From positions 23,236 through 87,235 of the forward strand of contig JAHLKF010000040.1 of the NCBI GenBank assembly GCA_025558075.1: a DNA stretch of 64,000 nucleotides, in the 5' to 3' direction. This DNA is from Gaertneriomyces semiglobifer (taxonomy: Eukaryota; Chytridiomycota; Chytridiomycetes; Spizellomycetales; Spizellomycetaceae). The position numbers were made by a program, and so were the translations under genes. Positions 56,505-64,000 of the stretch are shown piece by piece. Numbering within the stretch: the stretch's first letter is position 1; the number at the start of each line of letters is the position of its first letter. The notes under the pieces were generated by a model. The model searched no databases, was not told the origin of the DNA, and saw only the letters and a list, made by a program, of their open reading frames with translations.

Positions 56505-57041
56505 TTTGGGCTCTCTGAATGTTTTTCCGACAAACAGGGATGATTGTATACCGACATGCATAGATTTTGAAAAGTGATTCCCGACGCCTCATGCAACAAC
56601 ACAGATTGATAAATAGAGAAAGACAGACAAAGTGATACTTGTATAGATGGAAACAGCAATGTAGTCTTCTATTTTGAAAAACTATTGCAACAGCGACAAA
56701 TCGCTTTTGTAGGTACAGCGGGCTACGGTAGCATAAGAGTTAGCCGGCACAGGCATCATTTTGCTCCAATATGTAGTTGACTGCGTCTCAGTCCTTTTTG
56801 ATTTAGGGTTGTAGCCTCATATGTATGCGAAAGCTGTCAAAACCCAGCCTCAGCGAAGAATTGGAAAGGCCGGATACCTTTTCATGTCAGTCATTTGGCA
56901 GCTCTTTGACATGCAAACCCTTGCTTGCTTCTCTTCTTTAGCTTTTCCTTTCACTTCCTTCTTATTATTCAAAGAGTTCTTGCCACACGGGCTTCTCACA
57001 CGCACACGACCAGGCTTTTCTTCTTCCTCTTCCTCCAAACT

Positions 57042-57330
57042 ATGACATCGACGATGGCGTCCTCCATTGCCATCGTCGATAACAACATATGCCCAATTTG
57101 CCTCACACTCCTAACAAAACCGTTGATTTGTAGCGGCAGGTTCACACGCCCGAGAAGGCATAAAGGAACCAGTTCAGATCGAACAACTCATAGACATTCT
57201 TTTGTCCCGCCTGCGGTAACGCTTTTTGCACTTCGTGCATACCTGTGTGTACTCATACCTCTGTTTCATCTGTGAACGACTCGCATACGTTCCTTTCACT
57301 TCCACCTCAGGCATGGATCGAGAATACGTA
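57042..57330 (+). pseudogene. RING/IBR-like zinc-finger remnant
   Basis: ATG 57042 opens MTSTMASSIAIV followed by ICPICLTLLTKPLIC, the first Cys pair of a RING finger. After a possible GTTCAC donor, another frame near 57193-57255 encodes FCPACGNAFCTSCIPVCTH, resembling the second half of an IBR or RING. No complete zinc-ligand series can be assembled, so this is either a small ubiquitin-ligase gene with unresolved introns or a remnant. Confidence 0.3.
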
Positions 57331-57848
57331 TGAGGCTGCACAATCCCCGCATGGCGGGTGAGCCTGCATGTGCATCTATGGAAGTGTCCACCGAGGCTGA
57401 GAGATTACGCGTGTGAACGTGAAGGAAGTATGACCGTGAGTGATTTCCACCCCACAATTCCTTCCAGGCGTTCCCAACACATGTACATGTACAGTCAGTC
57501 GCTATGAGCTTCTCTGATGTCATCACTTACCTTCTTAGGGACAATGTTGGTTGAGGCGTTTAAAACCAGAAGACGGAGGTGCCGGCCAGGTCCCAAAGAA
57601 AGGTCGTTGATTTTCCCTACTCTCATACACTGCAGAAAACAACTGAATCTATCATGCCTTTGCATCAGAGGAAGAAGGATGTCCCGAAGGAGCACCAAAG
57701 GAGCAGGTATGCATATGAGATAGATCTAGGCAGCGGCCGCAGGTCGGAGCTAGACCTACATACCCTTCCATGAAACGAGAATGCTCGACGATACCCATCC
57801 ACCGCAGATCGATTCTTACATCTCACTCCCGGTAGGCCTGGAGATTGG
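57331..57848. other. Spacer, no supported gene
   Basis: No motif-bearing frame. Promoter of the decarboxylase-like gene presumably lies here. Confidence 0.4.
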
Positions 57849-59147
57849 ATGCCCACAGACCACCGCATCCATCGCGAATGGCTCAACGGGGTCATTGACC
57901 GTGTCGAAAAGAATCCCAAGGGTCTTCACCCGGTCATACAAGAGTTCAAAGATCTGATCGAAAACAACACTAGATTATACCTGCTCTTCAACGGCATGTT
58001 CGAAGAAATTCCGCGCAAGCAGCCATACATAAACGATCCGAGCGGACAACACAAGCAAGTGCGAGACTATGAACATATGCTCCGGGTGCTCAACCACATC
58101 TTGACCACGGCGCCCCATTGGAACGACAAGTCGCAGAACGTTGGGATGGTTGGGACGCCTATTGTCGCAGTCCTGGATTGGCCCATGGGGACGCCGAGCG
58201 GCTACGCGGCGTTCCTGGACCCCGAAGTGAACAAGATGCTCAAGAAGGTATTGAACGAATGGGGTCGATACCTGACCACGCCCGAATCTGCCGTTGTGCT
58301 GGGCGAGGACCAGGCAGGGTGGTTCAGCGAGCACGGCAAGCATGATCTGGAGATTACAGCAAACCTGGGCGAGGAGAACGCCTCAGCCCGCAAGGAGTTT
58401 CAAGACCTGTTCATCTGCGACCCGTCCGCAAAGTACTACGGGTACAAGTCGTGGGACGACTTCTTTACCCGCAGATTCCGTGACGACGCGCGGCCGGTCG
58501 GCTCGCCCGACGACGACGACGTCGTCGTCAACGCCTGCGAATCGCGACCGTACAATGTTGCCAAAAACGTGCGTGCCCGCGACCGCTTCTGGAATAAGGG
58601 CCAGCAGTACTCGGTCCGGGATATGCTAGCCCACGACGCGCTGGCCGACCTCTTCATCGGTGGAACAGTATATCAGGCCTTCCTCAGCGCCCTGAGCTAC
58701 CATCGCTGGCATGCACCCGTCTCGGGCACCATCAAAAAAGCCTACGTCGTTGAAGGCACCTACTACTCAGAGCCTCTCTTCGAGGGCGATGGTGACCCAA
58801 GCAACGGTGATCGCAGCCAAATCGACATCCGCCAAGAGACCGTCAGTCAGGGGTACCTAACTGCGACCGCCACCCGCGCACTGATTTTCATTGAATGCGA
58901 TAACCCAAGCATTGGATTGATGGCCTTCCTTGGCATTGGAATGGTGGAGGTCAGCACTTGCGAGATTACGGTGAAGGAAGGGCAAAAAGTGACAAAGGGC
59001 GACCAGATCGGCATGTTCCACTTTGGAGGGTCGACCCACTGCTTAATGTTCCGCGAAGGCGTCAACGTGGAAGGGTTCCCAGATGTAAACACTGAGCACA
59101 ATCATCCCGTTCGTGCCGAATTGTGCCGCCTTGTCAAAAAGAAGTAA
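57849..59147 (+). CDS. PsiD-like / phosphatidylserine decarboxylase family protein
   Basis: Single exon, 432 residues. The N-terminal ~200 residues (WLNGVIDRVEKN; HPVIQEFKDLIENNTRLYLL; YYGYKSWDDFFTRRFRDDAR) match the helical extension of fungal PsiD-type decarboxylases. The C-terminal part is the phosphatidylserine decarboxylase fold: SYHRWHAPVSGTIKKAYVVE, LIFIECDN, GMVEVSTCEITVKEGQKV and the autocleavage motif GGST with Ser395, the predicted site that becomes the pyruvoyl cofactor. PsiD (~440 residues) decarboxylates tryptophan to tryptamine; classical enzymes use phosphatidylserine. The extended N terminus and absence of a membrane or mitochondrial leader favour a soluble amino-acid decarboxylase, but the substrate is inference. 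The gene is intronless and GC-richer than its intron-rich neighbours, which would suit relatively recent acquisition or retroposition. Confidence 0.85.
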   Translation: MPTDHRIHREWLNGVIDRVEKNPKGLHPVIQEFKDLIENNTRLYLLFNGMFEEIPRKQPYINDPSGQHKQVRDYEHMLRVLNHILTTAPHWNDKSQNVGMVGTPIVAVLDWPMGTPSGYAAFLDPEVNKMLKKVLNEWGRYLTTPESAVVLGEDQAGWFSEHGKHDLEITANLGEENASARKEFQDLFICDPSAKYYGYKSWDDFFTRRFRDDARPVGSPDDDDVVVNACESRPYNVAKNVRARDRFWNKGQQYSVRDMLAHDALADLFIGGTVYQAFLSALSYHRWHAPVSGTIKKAYVVEGTYYSEPLFEGDGDPSNGDRSQIDIRQETVSQGYLTATATRALIFIECDNPSIGLMAFLGIGMVEVSTCEITVKEGQKVTKGDQIGMFHFGGSTHCLMFREGVNVEGFPDVNTEHNHPVRAELCRLVKKK

Positions 59148-59808
59148 AACCCGAATACCCCTTCGCATGGTCTGCAGCATCTGTACATAGTTGATTCCGC
59201 GCTATAAATGCTATTTCGAATATCCGGCATCGCCAGTGGATCCAAATACATCATGATATGACACGCCTACACTTCCTTATTGAAAGGTGGATACGGCTCA
59301 CGCGTCACTACAGACCCTACACGGCTGATACGTCATGGGGAGCTGAGAGGTGTTTAGAAACACCACAAGCATTCCAAAGGGATAAAAGGAAATGTGATGG
59401 CATTAACTACACCATTACCCCTACCGTATACCCAGCGGAGGGTTGGCAATGCTGGTCATACTTAAGTGCGCGAAATGGGCGCGCGATCGTGAGTGAATTG
59501 TAGCTTGTAAGTTTAAGAAAATATACGGGTCAAGCGAAAACCTCAGTTGTTAAAGTGAACTTCGCCGACAAAAAGCATGCTATGGGGACCAGTACGTCTT
59601 CCCCTTACATACACACGGTTATTTAAGAGACATGAGACGCCCCAATGTCTGTGCACTGAACATGGACATCGCAGCTACGTTTGCTCTCCAACATCTTGAC
59701 CCAAGCACTTCACAGGTGCACGCATAGAGGGGCGCGGTGCCCAGCTACCACTCACTCTCCAATCACTCCTATGAGGCACGGGCAACGCATCCAAACATTG
59801 GGCATGCA
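59148..59808. other. Convergent spacer, no supported gene
   Basis: About 660 bp between two gene ends (PsiD-like plus, secreted protein minus). Short motif-free frames. Confidence 0.45.
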
Positions 59809-60494
59809 TCAAGCCAAACTGAAGGCAGCAGCTACCGCGCCGACGAGCAAGGCACCAATGACCGATGAAGCGTCGACCACCTTGGACCCTTTGCTGATGA
59901 GTGGGACATTACCTCCAGAAACAAGGGCGCCGTCGGCATTCAGATAGGGTGCTCTGAGCGGCTCATCGTTGATACGAGAAATGCTGTGTCGGAATAATAC
60001 CAAGACATTGTTATAGGCATTATTTTTGCAGGCGTCTCCAAACTCGTCATAGCGCTCACGGATAGCTATAGAAAGACGCACACATGCCGCAAAATGAGCA
60101 ACAGGTTTGGCGGACTACACAATGGCCGTCAGAACACTCACATGAAATCTGTTCGCACGGCAAGGACTCCACAGTAGGATAGGTCGCGCGTATTTCACAC
60201 AGGCAGGAAGCGAGAGACTTGAACAAATCATCAAGCTCGGCAGAAGGATATGGAAGGAGGTGCGGCAGGCCTGGCACGTTTTTCGAGAAACCATTTTCAA
60301 ATCCTATGTTGCATTGAGTATACAGTCGAGGAATCGCATCACAGTCTACAAGCGATCAATAAGTACTTGTACAGACGAATAACTTTTGGCTGCTGGTTCT
60401 TATGAACCCTCTCACCTTGGCTAGTGTTCGAAGTTTGAGCCACCACAGATGATAGAGCAGTGAGCCCAACAAGAAACTTGACGACAAACATCAT
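59809..60494 (-). CDS. Small secreted, GPI-anchor-like Cys protein
   Basis: Three exons (60494-60416, 60345-60142, 60065-59809) give 179 residues. Signal peptide MMFVVKFLVGLTALSSVVAQ, then a mature part with Cys-containing segments (DCDAIPRLYTQCNIGF; LASCLCEIRATYP; SLPCEQISC; FGDACKNNAYNN). The C terminus is a small-residue region (KVVDASSVIG) followed by a hydrophobic tail ALLVGAVAAAFSLA ending at the stop, the layout of a GPI-attachment signal. Probably a cell-surface protein; the family is not recognised. Introns are GT-AG and frames close. Confidence 0.75.
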
Positions 60495-60659
60495 GGCGGA
60501 AATGGATAGAGGGCTGGCTGGCGGCTCACGAAGACGACGAGTAGGGAAAATGCACGAACAACCGTCCCGTCCGCCGCCAGGTACATTTCCTTTTAATGAT
60601 TTATGCACTTAGGATGCATTATTATCGTGCAAAATCACCTGTTGCGTTTAGCGGACAGA

Positions 60660-61058
60660 CGCGTCCATCTGCTTGATTGAGCAAACTGGCCGAACGTTCT
60701 GTGTGCACAACAGCCTTGATTGAGCAAACTGGCGGAACCTTCTGTATGCACAACAACCTTGATTGAGCAAATTGGACAAATCGGACGAAAGCTCTGCAAG
60801 CTTGGACACCACAACCTGCGTTATCAACCTTGATTGGGCAAACCGGCCGAACGTTCTGTATGCACAACAACCTCGATTGAGCAAATTGGACAAAGCGGAC
60901 GAAAGCTCTGCAAGCTTGGACACCACAACCTGCGTTATCAACCTTGATTGAGCAAACCGGCCGAACGTTCTGTATGCACAACAACCTCGATTGAGCAAAT
61001 TGGACAAATCGGACGAAAGCTCTGCAAGCTTGGACACCACAAGCTCCGTTATCAACCA
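60660..61058. repeat. 114-bp satellite with ~46-bp subrepeats
   Basis: Blocks aaaccggccgaacgttctgt (60841 and 60955) and gcaagcttggacaccacaa recur with a 114-bp period. A shorter gattgagcaaactggc..gaac unit repeats at about 46 bp at the left end. Because 114 is divisible by three, the minus strand stays open for about 150 codons with a 38-residue period, but the peptide (CGVQACRAFVRFVQFAQSRL) has no start, splice or homology support. Confidence 0.9.
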
Positions 61059-61247
61059 TGATTGGATTGAGCAAATTGCAGACCCAGACGCCCTGCCCGT
61101 CCGCCGGAATGAAAGAAAACGTTTTACTCCTTGGCCACTATATGAGTAGCCGTCGATGGGAACTTGTGGCCTCCTCCTTCCCAGCTACCTTGGAACATCT
61201 GAACATAGCTTTGCCTACACATCTTACCTGCACATCGATCACACGCC

Positions 61248-62006
61248 ATGTACCTCATCAAGCTGTTGTCCTTGTTCGCGCTGATTACCGCTGCAGCTGC
61301 CGCACAAACCAAAGTCATTGCTTCGGACAACCGGGTTCAAATCGACAGTCGTTGCAGTCCTGACGGAATGATCTGGCAGCTCTGGCAAAAGTGCAGGGAT
61401 TCTTCATGCTTCGTACGTTACCTGTTCTTTTGCGTTGACCTAGCGTTTTGACGTGATTCAGTACGACAGGACGCTGATGTCTGGTGTGGTGACTACAGAC
61501 TGACAGTGGACAGCGTGTATAATGGGTGGGACTATCGCAACTCTTTTATCGGAACGCTCCAGCACACCTACATGAACAATGATGTCAAGCAGTCCAAAAC
61601 CACAACGGAGAAGAAGTGTACCTTTGATTGTGGAGTGAAGACCTGCTATGATAAAGAAACCACTGTCACAACCATTCCGAGAATAATGAGGATCGAACAC
61701 TGGACCCAACCCCACATTATCAGCGGCTGGATGCAGGTGCAATTCTTTGCCCCCAAGCGCGAGAATTCTATCTGCAGTACGATTTTGGACATTATATTTG
61801 GCGCTCTGTCCGCTATAGACAGCGGCGTTACTGGCATGCTTCAACCTTTTGTCAAAGGGAGTTGTGTTTCCAACCTTCAAGCTGAGGAGTGGGAACTGGA
61901 AGCGAACCGTTTAGACGAAGCATACATGGCCAACTACACACGGGTTGTCGAGTTGCATGAACTTGAAGAGATGAACCGCGCCAAGATTCAGCCCAAATGT
62001 GTTTAG
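61248..62006 (+). CDS. Secreted Cys-containing protein, unknown family
   Basis: Two exons, 61248-61412 and 61470-62006, joined GTACGT...CGACAG; 233 residues. Signal peptide MYLIKLLSLFALITAAAAAQ. The mature chain carries about ten Cys (SRCSPDGMIWQLWQKCRDSSC; VWCGDY; KKCTFDCGVKTCYDKE; SICS; GSCVS; PKCV), consistent with disulphides. Middle region IEHWTQPHIISGWMQVQFFA looks beta-rich; the C-terminal helix is acidic (ELEANRLDEAYMANY). No hydrophobic tail, so likely fully secreted. Subtelomeric, next to a satellite array. No homology recognised. Confidence 0.72.
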
Positions 62007-63753
62007 ACGCCTGAGGTGGAATCAAGCGAATGAAATGGATGTACATCTAAATCTTCGAAGCTGTAATTGAGAAACAAATTGAATCTATTAAACTATCAGC
62101 CTAGCCCGTCTACACAGTAGTGGTAGACTTCATCCCACTTTGCGCGAGACAGGCCGCTGCGATTTTCCTCGTTGATGGATTTGACTTCGTGTTCGTTAAG
62201 CACCTCGAAGCACATCAGACACAGCAGATTGAGGTATTCGCGTATTCAGTGTAGTAACACCCAAGGCCTTGATGGCCTCAATCATCTCCGTCTGCTGCTC
62301 AATCATACTCTCCAGAAGGAGGTCGTTGTCTTCGAATGAGAAATGCTCTTCCGGATACGCGGGTCGAACCGCGATGCTGGCTCCACCATCGACGGCCAGC
62401 CGACCACCGGCACTTTTTCAATTCCACGTTTTCAGTCAATAACGGTGTCATGCCACAAGGTGTCCCGGCGTCTACACGCCGGAACCAATAACGGACCGCA
62501 TCCTGTCTGCGGGCTCCCCGCCTGCATTCATAGTGGGCATGGTTGGTACCATTTCATCTGTTTCCCGTCGGAAAAAAAGCAGAATCGATCCCCCCTGCAT
62601 ACTGTTTTATCAGTTTCCCGCCGGATGGTGGCAGGATGGATCCCGGGATAATGGTCCATGACTTTTCATCACTGGTGTGGGATGTGGGTTCGAGGATGCA
62701 ACATTGTGAACCTGATGGATCATGTTCTAGGATTGCTTCTCACCACGCTAATCCTGCAGTGCAAGGTGCATCCAAGAAGCTTGCCAAGTACAAGGAGCCA
62801 ATTCCAAAAGCCCAGAGTACGAGACGAAACGCCAGGTTTACTAACGTTTACTAAGTAAATCCGGTTTTTTTGTTGATGCGCGCTCAAACGTCCTCCGATT
62901 GAGGCCATACTGAAATGACGTGCCTTTGGACACATCCCAAACGCGCCCTGAACAGTAGAGAGGGGTGGGGGAGGACACTTATATGGCGAGTCCAAGCGGC
63001 AGTCGTCGTACGCCAACATGAACCAGTCGCACTCGTTTGGGGCCAGATGATAGCATTGCCCTTCGTCTGCGCGAGCTCTGAGATTTGCCAGCTATTGCGC
63101 AGTGTGTCTACCTGGATGTTTCCATCATCATAGTCGTCCCTCGTGATCGTCAGCAGCGTTCAGGTTCACATGGCTACCACAGCCTTCGTCATGCTCTTGC
63201 AAGTGCTGGAGCTGGCGACCATATGAAGACAACAAGCATTGGCACATGGTCTGCAATGTCGAGACCCGGATGGCCTAAGCATATACTGCTCTGTTCTGTT
63301 CTCTTCTGTTCTGTTCGGCAAATGCGGATTGCTCTTCTCTCCATCGCTGCCAGGAGACAGGTTATTAGTGATGAGATTTATACCTAGGGGCGCGCGCCTT
63401 GCTTGTTCTGTGAACGGCTCTGTCCGCACCAACACAGTCTTATCCCTCCATCTCTTCCGCTGCCAGTATTGGATGCAGGCCGAAAGGCCTCAGGTTTTGA
63501 TCGCCAGCGCAAATACGGTGATGCCTCAGAAGCCCAACGCTTTGCTTGGAAGGACGGCAATGATTTTGGAATTTAAGCTGAGCTCGCACGATGCCACATT
63601 CCGAGCCCCTTTGGCGAATATCTACCTGGATCGCATTGTTTTGTTTAAGTGGATTTACCTGCTGATTATTCAAATGAATGATGTTACAGGATGTGGCACA
63701 CTTCGTAGGTGCAAATGGTAAAACTTACTATATGCACACGACCTGGATGATGA
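62007..63753. other. Subtelomeric spacer without a supported gene
   Basis: Frames up to 160 codons exist (for example 63239-63721 plus) but have no motif, signal peptide or consistent splice sites. A tctgttc-type short repeat (ctgttctgttctcttctgttctgtt) sits near 63290. I see no RecQ-type telomere-linked helicase. Confidence 0.45.
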
Positions 63754-63990
63754 GGGTTAGGGTTAGGGTTAGGGTTAGGGTTAGGGTTAGGGTTAGGGTT
63801 AGGGTTAGGGTTAGGGTTAGGGTTAGGGTTAGGTTAGGGTTAGGGTTAGGGTTAGGGTTAGGGTTAGGGTTAGGGTTAGGGTTAGGGTTAGGGTTAGGGT
63901 TAGGGTTAGGGTTAGGGTTAGGGTTAGGGTTAGGGTTAGGGTTAGGGTTAGGGTTAGGGTTAGGGTTAGGGTTAGGGTTAGGGTTAAGGG
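63754..63990 (+). repeat. Telomere, (TTAGGG)n
   Basis: About 39 tandem TTAGGG units running toward the right end, as expected for the G-rich strand of a chromosome terminus. One 5-nt TTAGG variant occurs near 63832. The last bases (ttaagggtaatctctct) depart from the repeat and are probably read-end noise or adapter. Confidence 0.97.
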
Positions 63991-64000
63991 TAATCTCTCT

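Noticed and set aside
60622..61074. Two overlapping ~140-codon minus-strand frames with periodic peptide
   Set aside because: Generated by a 114-bp satellite (38 codons per unit). No start context, signal or homology.

Overview
The window is the right end of a eukaryotic chromosome. It finishes in about 235 bp of (TTAGGG)n, and the genes upstream carry many short GT-AG introns (60-105 nt, occasionally about 200). Gene content (Gcn2, a Ufd4/TRIP12-type HECT ligase, a class C seven-helix receptor, a cAMP-receptor-like seven-helix protein, a response-regulator receiver domain, a single-chain acyl-CoA carboxylase) points to a fungus, most likely an early-diverging zoosporic (chytrid-like) one. 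That placement is inference from gene content only.

Layout. 1-14 kb: sparse. A prolidase-like M24 peptidase (3469-5235, minus the intron), an ankyrin-repeat protein, two decayed Helitron-type helicase ends, an unknown basic/coiled-coil protein, an unknown seven-helix gene of at least five exons (12008-13149), and two copies of a ~190 bp dispersed repeat on either side of it. 14-43 kb: dense core block. An eight-exon gene joins a phosphorelay receiver domain to a complete Ras exchange factor (14129-16807). It converges on GCN2 (17116-23272, minus). GCN2 diverges from UFD4 (24620-32663, plus), which converges on a 16-exon class C receptor with a C-terminal PH-like domain (33548-37590, minus). 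Next is a six-exon biotin-dependent acyl-CoA carboxylase (38805-42485, plus). Two near-identical tRNA-Lys(UUU) genes lie at 3.3 and 23.6 kb.

42.5-50.5 kb: degenerate region of broken coding fragments, four near-perfect 20-23 bp hairpins, an inverted duplication about 3.5 kb apart and a 146-bp tandem repeat. 50.5-64 kb: subtelomeric segment with a cAMP-receptor-like protein, unresolved lineage-specific genes, an intronless PsiD/phosphatidylserine-decarboxylase-like gene, a GPI-anchor-like secreted protein, a 114-bp satellite, a Cys-containing secreted protein and the telomere.

Common thread: the best-supported genes are signalling and sensing components (REC-RasGEF, two or three seven-helix receptors, Gcn2), beside housekeeping proteolysis and lipid/acyl-CoA enzymes. 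The most unusual object is the REC-RasGEF fusion, which would place a Ras activator directly downstream of a histidine phosphorelay. Exon coordinates were derived by hand from reading frames and splice consensus. For the RasGEF, GCN2, UFD4, prolidase, class C receptor, carboxylase, cAR-like and both secreted genes the summed exon lengths are multiples of three and the frames join cleanly.
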